DNA from: Leptolinea sp. UBA1437 | GTDB lineage: Bacteria > Chloroflexota > Anaerolineae > Anaerolineales > Anaerolineaceae | Reading direction: 5' to 3' | Assembly (NCBI GenBank): GCA_002329625.1 | Contig: DCTP01000015.1 | Coordinates: 1-5,474, forward strand | DNA length: 5,474 bases | Notes under the pieces: model-generated | Told to the model about the DNA's origin: nothing | The model's database searches: none | Seen by the model: the letters and a program-made list of their open reading frames with translations, nothing else | Position numbers and translations under genes: made by a program | Shown: piece by piece, positions 1-5,474 of the stretch | Layout: each line of letters opens with the position of its first letter | Numbering within the stretch: the first letter of the stretch is position 1

Positions 1-985
1 GCAACCCGGCGATGCGGTGATAACTCTTTCCGCGGGAGACGCAAACCAAATCGGACCAAAAGCCCTTGAACGGTTGAGAGCCGCGGCAAACAATTCCGTT
101 AAAAAGCCCTACGGCGTTGTCTTAAAAAATGAACCGATCGCAAAATACTCAAAAGCAATGTGCGGAGGACCGGCCAAAGAGTTGGTAATCATTCGTTCAA
201 AAGAAGATTTGATTTCGATTATCAAAGAATATCAATCTTCCGGAAAACCTTTCAAAGTCGTAGGAGGATTATCCAACATTCTTTTCGGCGACAACGGATT
301 TGACGGATTGTTGGTTATCAATCAATCGAATGAAATATCTTTCGAACCACAGGATGAAAAAGTACTCGTTACCGTTGATTCGGGAACAGAGTTAAACCGA
401 TTTGTGAAAGCTTGCGCTGAAGAATCTTTGATGGGTGCGGAGTGGGCGAGCTTGATTCCGGGAACAGTCGGTGGAGCGATTTACGGAAACGCCGGAGCTT
501 ACGGCGGGGATATTTCCCACATTCTTCGATCCGTGCAATTCTTAACTGACAATAATGAGATCGTTGATCTGCGAAACGAAGATCTCGGTTTCGGATATCG
601 CACCAGTAAATTTAAGTCGGGAGAATTGAAAGGAACCATTCTGAGCGGAACTTTTGAATTATCAAGAGGGAACTACGATGAAATCCATGAAAAAATGGCA
701 GTCATCGCAGAAAAGAGACAGAAATTCAATTTTCATGGAAACGGTTCACTCGGATCCGTCTTTCGAAATCCGCAAGGGAATTACGCCGGTAAATTAATTA
801 CCGAATGCGGATTCAACGGCAAACGATTCGGAAATGTACAAGTGATGGATGATCACGGAAATATTTTCATCACATATCCCGGAGTAAAAAGCAGTGAATT
901 TATCGAACTTATTAATCGAGTACATGATGCCGTATGGGAGAGATTTTCGATTGATCTGACAACCGAAATTGAAATAATGAATTGA
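1..985 (+). CDS. murB: MurC-MurB fusion, 3' part: end of MurC ligase plus complete MurB reductase domain
   Basis: The reading frame is open from the window edge (first full codon at base 2), giving 327 visible residues. Residues 1 to about 30 (QPGDAVITLSAGDANQIG...) match the C-terminal end of MurC ligases, whose usual form is PGD-(L/V)-(V/I)-(L/I)-T-x-G-A-G-D. From about residue 41 (LKNEPIAKYSK) the protein is a full MurB, the FAD enzyme that reduces UDP-GlcNAc-enolpyruvate to UDP-MurNAc with NADPH in the cytoplasm. Visible MurB marks are GGLSN (88-92), IPGTVGG (152-158), NAGAYGG just after it, YRTSKFK (199-205), GSVFRNP with the expected catalytic Ser252, DDHGN around His285, and Glu322 near the C-terminus. 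A GTG at base 17 could be called as a MurB-only start, but it falls inside the MurC-like segment and has no visible Shine-Dalgarno, so I read this as one fused protein. CGGPA (54-58) and the Leu in GGLSN differ from the usual MurB consensus. Most of MurC lies outside the window. Confidence 0.88.
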   Translation, partial: QPGDAVITLSAGDANQIGPKALERLRAAANNSVKKPYGVVLKNEPIAKYSKAMCGGPAKELVIIRSKEDLISIIKEYQSSGKPFKVVGGLSNILFGDNGFDGLLVINQSNEISFEPQDEKVLVTVDSGTELNRFVKACAEESLMGAEWASLIPGTVGGAIYGNAGAYGGDISHILRSVQFLTDNNEIVDLRNEDLGFGYRTSKFKSGELKGTILSGTFELSRGNYDEIHEKMAVIAEKRQKFNFHGNGSLGSVFRNPQGNYAGKLITECGFNGKRFGNVQVMDDHGNIFITYPGVKSSEFIELINRVHDAVWERFSIDLTTEIEIMN

Positions 986-1003
986 AACCGCAGAGAAAAG
1001 GAA

Positions 1004-1849
1004 ATGGCAAGTATTTTTAAAAAAGGAACTGATAAAAAAGATGAGCAGCCGGAGATATCGCTTCTGACGATGCAATCCCATAAAAGATATGGGACGCCTA
1101 TCGTAAGCGGTGTGAAAAATCCCTCCCGGAAAAAGCGCAAAAATGCGAGGATTGTTTCTGCCGTCTTAACTATCCTGTTGAGTTGTGCGGCTGCCGCCTT
1201 TTCATTTCTTCCGCAATTTCGGGTAATTGCCCCGGAAGTCAGCGGGATCGAACAGGTAAATATGGAAGAAATCATCTATTACACCGGTCTACGAGATATT
1301 CCAATTTATATGTCAAATCCCGCTCAGATCCGTCAAGTGCTTTTAAAGCGATATCCCGAAATTCGCGAGATAAATGTGACGGTGGAATTACCTCAAACCG
1401 TCAAAATCGAGATGTTGAAACGTATTCCGGTCATCGAATGGGATTTCGGTGGCAGTAAGATTTGGATCGACGAAGACGGGACAATCTTGAAAGAATCGCC
1501 TTCCGCTTCATCGGATTTAATTTATGTGTTGTCCAACAGTTTTCCCGGAGCCAAAAATAAAAATGACCGCAAATTTCCGGAAAAATTCAGTAAAAAAATG
1601 ATGCAAAGCGTTATTGCAATCAATCAGGTAAAACCGCAAGGGAAGAAGTTGTTTTACACCTATGACAACGGTTACGGATGGGAAACCGATTACGGCTACA
1701 CGCTGTGGGTCGGAATCGATGATTCGGAATTAACTGAAAAAATGAAAATGGCGGAAAGTATCGAAAAATATTTCAAAGAAAACGAAATACAACCGGATAT
1801 GCTGAGCTTGGAATTCACGCAAGCACCTTATTATCGGTACGCGGAGTAA
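1004..1849 (+). CDS. ftsQ: Cell division protein FtsQ/DivIB
   Basis: This 281-residue bitopic membrane protein belongs to the divisome, where FtsQ/DivIB with FtsB/DivIC and FtsL connects the Z ring to septal peptidoglycan synthesis. A cytoplasmic tail (1-48) ends in a basic stretch SRKKRKNAR (41-49). One hydrophobic segment follows (about 50-71, VSAVLTILLSCAAAAFSFLP). A POTRA-like domain (about 72-141) is marked by FRVIAPEVSGIEQVNMEEI, the IYMSNPAQIRQVLLKRYPEI helix and the strand VTVELPQTVKIEMLKR. The beta domain opens with IPVIEW then IWIDEDGTIL (153-162). Sequence outside these marks is poorly conserved, as is normal for FtsQ, so the call rests on topology, the POTRA pattern and position directly upstream of ftsA. 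The start follows a purine-rich GAGAAAAGGAA (993-1003); no better in-frame start is seen. The gap after murB is 18 bases, which suggests cotranscription. Confidence 0.87.
   Translation: MASIFKKGTDKKDEQPEISLLTMQSHKRYGTPIVSGVKNPSRKKRKNARIVSAVLTILLSCAAAAFSFLPQFRVIAPEVSGIEQVNMEEIIYYTGLRDIPIYMSNPAQIRQVLLKRYPEIREINVTVELPQTVKIEMLKRIPVIEWDFGGSKIWIDEDGTILKESPSASSDLIYVLSNSFPGAKNKNDRKFPEKFSKKMMQSVIAINQVKPQGKKLFYTYDNGYGWETDYGYTLWVGIDDSELTEKMKMAESIEKYFKENEIQPDMLSLEFTQAPYYRYAE
1843..1846 (+). promoter_or_regulatory. Shine-Dalgarno of ftsA inside the ftsQ 3' end
   Basis: GGAG lies 7 bases before the ftsA ATG at 1854 and overlaps the last codons of ftsQ. Ribosomes terminating on ftsQ would cover the ftsA start, so translational coupling of the two genes is likely. 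The site also supports the ATG at 1854 as the ftsA start. Confidence 0.7.
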
Positions 1850-1853
1850 GAAA

Positions 1854-3077
1854 ATGGAAAAATCGATTGTTGTAGCGATAGATGTCGGGTCGACCAAAAT
1901 TTGCACACTGATTGCTCAAATTGAAGATGAAAACAGCATCCGTATTTTGGGAGTCGGTATTGAACCCTCCGAAGGTATTCGAAAGGGAACGGTGGTCGAT
2001 ATTCCTCAAGCTGCCAATTCAATCGCGAAATCGGTAAAAAAGGCTGAGCGAACTTCGGGATTAGAAATCACCAATGCCATCGTCAGTGTCGCGGGAACGC
2101 ATATCAGTTCTATTAATAACAAAGCGACCGTGGGTGTTGTCGGCGGAGTAATCGATCAATACGATGTGGCACGCGTCGTTGAAGCGGTTCGTGCCATTCC
2201 AATCCCGCATAATCGTGTCATTATTCATCTGCTCCAACGAACTTTCAGTGTAGATGGCGTTGACGGAATCCGCTCACCAATCGGTATGTACGGCTCAAGG
2301 CTGGATCTGGAAGCGCATATTATCACCGCTTCCGCATCATCTATCGAAAATCTCCGTCAATGTATTATGACAGCGGAAATTGACGTCAATCAATGGGTTT
2401 TGAATCCGTTGGCAGACGGCGAAGCGATTTTAACGGATATCGAAAAACAGATGGGAGTAGTGGTCTGTGATATCGGCGGGGGAACCACCGGTTTAGCTAT
2501 TTACATCAATGGAGATGTGTGGCATTCCAATATTCTCCCCGTCGGAGGCGGTCACATTACCAATGACATCGCTCAGGCTTTTCACTTACCGTTATCACAA
2601 GCGGAAGAGGTTAAGAAAATCCATGGGCATTGCATTCCGGATTTCATCGGGGATGAAGAATATTTTTATTGTCGAACCTTCGGCAGGGATGAAGCGGCAA
2701 AATTTAGCCGAAAAGAACTTTCGAAAATTATACAGATGCGGACTCAAGAGATCTTTCAATTGGTTCTGCAGGAAATCAAACGATCGGGTTATGACAATCT
2801 CATGCCGGCGGGAATGGTCCTCACCGGCGGAACCAGCCTTTTACCCGGGATCGATAAGTTGGCTTCCGATGAACTTCATATGCCGGTGCGATTGGCAAAA
2901 CCGGAAAACATTACCGGTATGATCGACCAGTTAGACAGTCCGGCTTTTTCAACCAGTGTCGGCCTGCTTTACTGGGCGATGATGATGCAGGAAACGGTGG
3001 GAGGGCAGCCTAAGAAGAAAGATGTCAGCGACACGATGGATAAAATCAAAAAATTTGCACGATATCTTTTGCCTTAA
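1854..3077 (+). CDS. ftsA: Cell division protein FtsA, membrane tether of the Z ring
   Basis: This 407-residue actin-like ATPase recruits FtsZ polymers to the inner membrane face and brings in later divisome proteins. The actin-fold motifs are all present: phosphate 1 AIDVGSTKICTLI (about 8-20), the FtsA-specific 1C region after it (around 75-165, with TNAIVSVAGTHISSIN and GMYGSRLDLEAHIITA), phosphate 2 VVVCDIGGGTTG (202-213) and the adenosine motif GMVLTGGTS (320-328). The C-terminus is a variable linker followed by a short amphipathic helix, SDTMDKIKKFARYLLP, which fits the membrane targeting sequence of the family. Length is close to the usual ~420. The ATG sits 4 bases after the ftsQ stop with GGAG at 1843-1846. 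The gene ends in tandem TAA TAA codons (3075-3080). The homologous actin-like protein MreB is excluded by the 1C region, the C-terminal helix and the ftsZ neighbour. Confidence 0.96.
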   Translation: MEKSIVVAIDVGSTKICTLIAQIEDENSIRILGVGIEPSEGIRKGTVVDIPQAANSIAKSVKKAERTSGLEITNAIVSVAGTHISSINNKATVGVVGGVIDQYDVARVVEAVRAIPIPHNRVIIHLLQRTFSVDGVDGIRSPIGMYGSRLDLEAHIITASASSIENLRQCIMTAEIDVNQWVLNPLADGEAILTDIEKQMGVVVCDIGGGTTGLAIYINGDVWHSNILPVGGGHITNDIAQAFHLPLSQAEEVKKIHGHCIPDFIGDEEYFYCRTFGRDEAAKFSRKELSKIIQMRTQEIFQLVLQEIKRSGYDNLMPAGMVLTGGTSLLPGIDKLASDELHMPVRLAKPENITGMIDQLDSPAFSTSVGLLYWAMMMQETVGGQPKKKDVSDTMDKIKKFARYLLP

Positions 3078-3130
3078 TAAGGAGGGACAAAACCGACCGC
3101 TACTAAAATTTTTTATACCGTGGAAAGAAT

Positions 3131-3143
3131 AGGACAAAGTCCT
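3131..3143 (+). repeat. Short perfect hairpin AGGAC-AAA-GTCCT in the ftsZ leader
   Basis: Five base pairs close a three-base loop. No run of T follows, so it is not a classical terminator. The 3' arm GTCCT could alternatively pair with GGGAC at 3084-3088 (one G-U pair), which would occlude the orphan Shine-Dalgarno-like sequence. Whether either fold forms is unknown. Confidence 0.4.
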
Positions 3144-3200
3144 GAGAAGATCAACTGAAGTCAAAATACTATGCAATGGTATTGTCAATTACGGAAAGAA

Positions 3201-3207
3201 GAGGAAG
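3201..3207 (+). promoter_or_regulatory. Shine-Dalgarno of ftsZ, decides the start at 3210
   Basis: GAGGAAG is placed just before the ATG at 3210 (GAGG ends 5 bases before it). The longer in-frame alternative, ATG at 3171, has no Shine-Dalgarno in front of it and would add 13 residues (MQWYCQLRKEEEE) unlike any FtsZ N-terminus I know. Confidence 0.75.
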
Positions 3208-3209
3208 AA

Positions 3210-4391
3210 ATGGAAAACAATTATCAGAATTACGGTGAAAGTTTTGCAAGAATTAAGGTTGTCGGCGTCGGCGGGGCGGGATGCAATGCGATTAATCGCA
3301 TGATCGAGGAAGGGATGCAAAATTTGGAATTTATCGCGATCAATACGGATTCTCAGGCTTTGTTGGCTTCAAAAGCATCTCAACGGGTCCGCATCGGAGA
3401 TAAAGCCACCAGAGGATTGGGAGCAGGCGGTAATCCCGAGGTCGGCCACGTTGCCGCCGAAGAATCTCGCGATGAAATCAAAGAAGCGCTTTCCGGGGCG
3501 GATATGGTCTTTATTACCGCCGGTATGGGTGGCGGAACGGGTACGGGTGCGGCGCCAGTCGTAGCAGAAATATGTCGGGAAATCAACGCCTTGACAGTCG
3601 GTGTTGTGACTCGCCCCTTTTCTTTTGAAGGACCGCGAAGAGAAAAAGCCGCTTTGGAAGGAATCGCCAATCTGCGAGAACATGCGGACACCTTAATTGT
3701 GATCCCCAACGACCGATTATTGCAAATCGTCGATAAAAAAGTATCTTTGAAACACGCTTTTTCACAGGCGGATGATGTCCTTCGTCAGGGCATCCAAGGT
3801 ATTTCCGAATTGATCACAATTCCGGGGCTGGTAAATCTGGATTTTGCCGATGTCAAAGCGATTATGTCGGAAGGCGGATCGGCGTTAATGGCAATCGGAA
3901 CCGGAAAAGGTGACGATCGAGCGAGAGCGGCCGCTGAAATGGCTATATCCAGTAAACTACTCGATATTACGATTGATGGAGCACGCGGCATTCTTTTCAA
4001 TGTCACCGGCGGAGAAGATCTCACATTGTACGAGGTCAATGAGGCGGCTGCCATCATTAAGGAAAGTGCTCATCCGGATGTTAATTTTATCTTCGGGGCT
4101 GTTATCAACCCGGATATGAAAGAAGAAATCCGTGTCACCGTAGTTGCCACCGGCTATGATCAGCCGTTGCCAAACCCTACTTTATCGAATTCCGCCGGTA
4201 AATACAGCTACGGTGAAAGCCTGTTTAATAGACGTCCTTCGGATTCAATCCGCTCCAACGCCACGCCTTTGACAGAGAAAAAAGATAAAAAGATTCCGTT
4301 TTCTTCCAACAAAGAGGAAGACATCCCCGAATTCCTGAAAAAAGATGAACTGGATGTCCCTCCTTTTATGCGGTTGATGACAAAAGGATAA
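3210..4391 (+). CDS. ftsZ: Cell division GTPase FtsZ
   Basis: This 393-residue tubulin-like GTPase polymerises at midcell into the Z ring. The N-terminal nucleotide fold opens with IKVVGVGGAGCNAINRMI; the tubulin signature GGGTGTG is at 107-113; TRPFSFEG and NDRLLQ follow. The T7 synergy loop NLDFADVK starts at residue 209 and carries the two catalytic Asp residues (211 and 214) that complete the GTPase site of the next subunit. The second domain reaches about residue 318 (VTVVATGYD). A disordered linker rich in Ser, Asn, Lys and Pro then leads to the C-terminal tail that binds FtsA. The tail carries two motif-like copies, DIPEFLK (371-377) and DVPPFMR (382-388), where most FtsZ have one. I chose the ATG at 3210 for its Shine-Dalgarno; an ATG at 3171 is less likely. 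The gene follows ftsA after a 132-base spacer and is probably last in the operon. Confidence 0.98.
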   Translation: MENNYQNYGESFARIKVVGVGGAGCNAINRMIEEGMQNLEFIAINTDSQALLASKASQRVRIGDKATRGLGAGGNPEVGHVAAEESRDEIKEALSGADMVFITAGMGGGTGTGAAPVVAEICREINALTVGVVTRPFSFEGPRREKAALEGIANLREHADTLIVIPNDRLLQIVDKKVSLKHAFSQADDVLRQGIQGISELITIPGLVNLDFADVKAIMSEGGSALMAIGTGKGDDRARAAAEMAISSKLLDITIDGARGILFNVTGGEDLTLYEVNEAAAIIKESAHPDVNFIFGAVINPDMKEEIRVTVVATGYDQPLPNPTLSNSAGKYSYGESLFNRRPSDSIRSNATPLTEKKDKKIPFSSNKEEDIPEFLKKDELDVPPFMRLMTKG

Positions 4392-4397
4392 ATCATG

Positions 4398-4455
4398 AGG
4401 AACAATAAGGTCAGATCAGAGTATTTGTGTTTGATCCGATCTGACCTTCATTCCT
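4398..4455. terminator. Long stem-loop after ftsZ, probable (bidirectional) terminator
   Basis: AAGGTCAGATC (4407-4417) and GATCTGACCTT (4438-4448) form a perfect 11-bp stem with a 20-base loop. AGGAA (4398-4402) and TTCCT (4451-4455) extend it across a small internal loop. It starts 6 bases after the ftsZ stop, between convergent genes, so it can end transcripts from both sides. The T-tract is weak on both strands (TTCATTCCTTAT on +), so intrinsic termination may be imperfect, and a role as a 3'-end stabilising hairpin is an alternative. Confidence 0.65.
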
Positions 4456-4468
4456 TATAAAATCACAG

Positions 4469-4539
4469 GATTAGACAAATCGTTTTTTCGGGCGATTCTT
4501 TATCATTCCGTTCATTTGTCAAAAGCGAATTTTCTAATC
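4469..4539. repeat. Nested inverted repeats between convergent genes
   Basis: GACAAAT (4474-4480) pairs with ATTTGTC (4514-4520), AATCG (4478-4482) can pair with CGATT (4493-4497), and GATTAG (4469-4474) pairs with CTAATC (4534-4539), the latter overlapping the stop codon of the - strand gene. These may form a branched 3' structure or a weak terminator for the methyltransferase transcript. There is no clear T-tract. Base composition is AT-rich, so some of this pairing could be chance. Confidence 0.3.
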
Positions 4540-5355
4540 GGAATTTTTCCTGCCGATATATAAACCGTGATTGCTGATCCCTAAAATAGACGGCTCTTCG
4601 CAGGTTCGGATGTGATATTCCGCCCAGCGCTTATAGTATTCCGGGCGCATAGAATTGATTTCATCCGCCAGCAAACGGCCTACACCGTCCTGGGCGACAT
4701 GGTTTAATTTTTTCAAATGGTAACGCTCGGCCAATTTTTCTATTTCACCTGGGGTGGTAAACCAGGTATCCGTCCAAAAACAATCTTCATCCGTTGAATA
4801 CATCACGCCTTGCTCGATAATTCGTTGATACCATTTTTCCTGTAAGTATTGTTTGTTTTGGGATGCCAACAAAGCAAAAATAAAATGCTTATTGATATAG
4901 GCAAGGTAAAACAATCCGCCGGGTTTTAGAACCCGCAGAGATTCGCGCATCACTTTTTCCCGATCCTCCGGATTCGGCAAATGATAGATTGGACCCATGC
5001 AAAACACACAGTCGAAAGAATTATCGGAAAACATCGATAAATCTCTTGCATCATTTACAAAGGAAGTGATTTGCAGGTGCTGATTTGCGGCTTTATTTTT
5101 TAATATCTCGATATAGGAAGGGGTGATATCCAAAGCAGTGACTTGCATGCCCAGAGCGGCATAATAGAGCGCATAAGCGCCGGTGCCCGCGGCAACGTCT
5201 AAAATCGAATTCCCTTTTTCCAGGTATTTATTCATATATACCAAGGCAGTCAGGAACTCCAAACGGCGGATATTATCCGCAGACAAACGGGAATCTTCAT
5301 CGTATTTTTCATATGATTCAACAACTGCATGTAAATCGCGGTATTCGGGTTCCAT
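4534..5355 (-). CDS. Class I SAM-dependent methyltransferase, substrate unknown
   Basis: This 273-residue protein has a Rossmann-type methyltransferase fold of the Methyltransf_11/25 kind. Motif I is ILDVAAGTGAY (51-61), with Ala where the family usually has the first Gly of DxGxGxG. The acidic residue after strand 2 is Asp76 in ALDITP. NDARDL (101-106) would contact the adenine. Motif IV-like FDCVFCMGPIYHLP is at 114-127, and the post motif RVLKPGGLFYLAY at 141-153. The C-terminal third, with WFTTPGEIEKLAE, a conserved-looking HVAQDGVGRLLADEIN and a final ILGISNHGLYIGRK, resembles uncharacterised stand-alone methyltransferases I associate with Firmicutes and relatives; the substrate is not predictable. 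The ATG at 5355 is chosen because AGGAG lies 5 bases upstream; a longer frame from a TTG at 5424 would add a spurious hydrophobic leader and lacks a good ribosome site. It has no transmembrane segment, so it is likely cytoplasmic. It is convergent to ftsZ and has no evident link to cell division. Confidence 0.88.
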   Translation of the reverse strand: MEPEYRDLHAVVESYEKYDEDSRLSADNIRRLEFLTALVYMNKYLEKGNSILDVAAGTGAYALYYAALGMQVTALDITPSYIEILKNKAANQHLQITSFVNDARDLSMFSDNSFDCVFCMGPIYHLPNPEDREKVMRESLRVLKPGGLFYLAYINKHFIFALLASQNKQYLQEKWYQRIIEQGVMYSTDEDCFWTDTWFTTPGEIEKLAERYHLKKLNHVAQDGVGRLLADEINSMRPEYYKRWAEYHIRTCEEPSILGISNHGLYIGRKNSD

Positions 5356-5360
5356 TTTTA

Positions 5361-5365
5361 CTCCT
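5361..5365 (-). promoter_or_regulatory. Shine-Dalgarno of the methyltransferase gene
   Basis: On the - strand AGGAG is followed by five bases and then the ATG at 5355. A further purine-rich AGGAAGGAT lies just upstream. This fixes the start at 5355 in preference to the TTG at 5424. Confidence 0.75.
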
Positions 5366-5377
5366 ATCCTTCCTCTA

Positions 5378-5383
5378 ATTATA
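5378..5383 (-). promoter_or_regulatory. Candidate -10 box for the methyltransferase gene
   Basis: The - strand reads a perfect TATAAT here, 22 bases upstream of the start codon, leaving a very short leader that holds the Shine-Dalgarno. At 16-17 bases further upstream the -35 region is CTCTTG/TCTTGC, a poor match to TTGACA, so the promoter call rests on the -10 box and position only. Confidence 0.4.
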
Positions 5384-5427
5384 CACAGGTAAACGAAGAG
5401 CAAGAGAACACCCAATTTCCTCAATAT

Positions 5428-5474
5428 CGTTGCGGATAGCGTCCTTGCGTAGCACGCCGAGGAACGAGGTGCTG
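5428..5474. repeat. GC-rich structured edge, candidate left arm of a palindromic dispersed repeat
   Basis: Thirty of these 47 bases are G or C, against AT-rich flanking sequence. It contains an imperfect tandem repeat, TTGCGGATAGCGTCC (5430-5444) then TTGCGTAGCACGCC (5445-5458), a direct repeat CGAGG-AA-CGAGG (5458-5469), and an inverted repeat AGCAC (5451-5455)/GTGCT (5469-5473) that runs into the window edge. This compact style fits a REP/MITE-like intergenic element. The alternative is the 3' end of an upstream - strand gene: one frame is open from 5473 to a TAG at 5375-5377 (33 codons), which is too short to be convincing. Confidence 0.35.

Larger units (their letters stand above)
3078..3209 (+). 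other. ftsA-ftsZ spacer, likely 5' leader of ftsZ
   Basis: This is a 132-base non-coding stretch in an otherwise tightly packed cluster. It begins with an excellent Shine-Dalgarno-like AAGGAGGG (3079-3086), but no ATG, GTG or TTG lies at a usable distance after it. It contains two copies of the word GGACAAA (3085-3091 and 3132-3138), a short perfect hairpin at 3131-3143, and a 4-bp inverted repeat CAAT-GGT-ATTG (3174-3184). TAAAAT at 3104-3109 is a fair -10 box, but I see no matching -35. An ftsZ-specific promoter or a regulatory leader is plausible; neither is proven by the sequence. Confidence 0.5.

Noticed and set aside
17..985. MurB as a separate gene starting at the GTG at base 17
   Set aside because: The bases before it stay in frame and encode MurC-type residues, the first ~25 residues after it also match the MurC end rather than MurB, and no Shine-Dalgarno is visible.
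853..1275. Long antisense frames over murB/ftsQ, ftsA and ftsZ
   Set aside because: They lie opposite genes with clear family motifs, have no ribosome sites of note and encode no recognisable protein.
3104..3109. ftsZ promoter with -10 box TAAAAT
   Set aside because: No recognisable -35 hexamer at 16-18 bases upstream (the position holds GGAGGG). I kept it only as a remark on the spacer.
3120..3158. 12-codon leader peptide in the ftsZ spacer (GTG to TGA)
   Set aside because: It lies more than 30 bases after the orphan AAGGAGGG and has no Shine-Dalgarno of its own; a frame this short is expected by chance.
3171..3209. Longer FtsZ start at ATG 3171
   Set aside because: There is no Shine-Dalgarno before it and the extra 13 residues do not resemble FtsZ; ATG 3210 has GAGGAAG at good spacing.
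5356..5424. N-terminal extension of the methyltransferase with a signal-peptide-like leader (MRKLGVLLLFVYLCIIRG)
   Set aside because: The start would be TTG without a good ribosome site, the extension covers the TATAAT box and the AGGAG of the ATG at 5355, and this enzyme class is cytoplasmic.
5375..5474. 3' end of another - strand gene (33 open codons ending in TAG)
   Set aside because: A frame this short stays open by chance fairly often, the encoded residues match nothing I recognise, and a + strand frame is also open across the GC-rich part, which fits repeat DNA better.

Overview
This window is bacterial chromosome carrying the downstream part of a division and cell wall (dcw) gene cluster on the + strand. 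The order is [murC-murB fusion, 5' end outside the window] - ftsQ - ftsA - ftsZ. A convergent hairpin region follows, then one SAM-dependent methyltransferase gene on the - strand. The four + strand genes keep their family motifs and look intact apart from the clipped first one. No rRNA, tRNA, CRISPR array, insertion sequence or phage gene is visible.

Layout: bases 1-985 hold the last few residues of a MurC (UDP-MurNAc:L-Ala ligase) domain, joined in frame to a complete MurB (UDP-N-acetylenolpyruvoylglucosamine reductase) domain. ftsQ (1004-1849) starts 18 bases later. ftsA (1854-3077) starts 4 bases after the ftsQ stop, with its Shine-Dalgarno inside the ftsQ 3' end. A 132-base non-coding spacer (3078-3209) precedes ftsZ (3210-4391). 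A strong 11-bp hairpin lies just after ftsZ, and a second, weaker foldable stretch lies between it and the convergent methyltransferase gene (4534-5355, - strand). The last ~47 bases are GC-rich, internally repetitive and palindromic, and look like the clipped edge of a dispersed repeat.

How the genes work together: MurB and MurC make UDP-MurNAc and then UDP-MurNAc-L-Ala, the first committed steps of peptidoglycan precursor synthesis. FtsZ forms the cytokinetic ring, FtsA ties FtsZ to the membrane through its C-terminal amphipathic helix, and FtsQ links the ring to the septal wall synthesis machinery outside the membrane. The methyltransferase has no obvious connection to division and is probably an unrelated neighbour.

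Organism: moderate GC content, Shine-Dalgarno-led genes and a murC-murB-ftsQ-ftsA-ftsZ order with a fused MurC-MurB point to Bacteria. The FtsZ sequence style and the fusion make a low-GC Chloroflexota (Anaerolineae-like) lineage my best guess, but this is inferred from memory of family patterns and was not tested. I do not see a new multi-gene system here. The items most worth a second look are the MurC-MurB fusion, the doubled C-terminal tail motif of FtsZ, the structured ftsA-ftsZ spacer and the repeat-like right edge.
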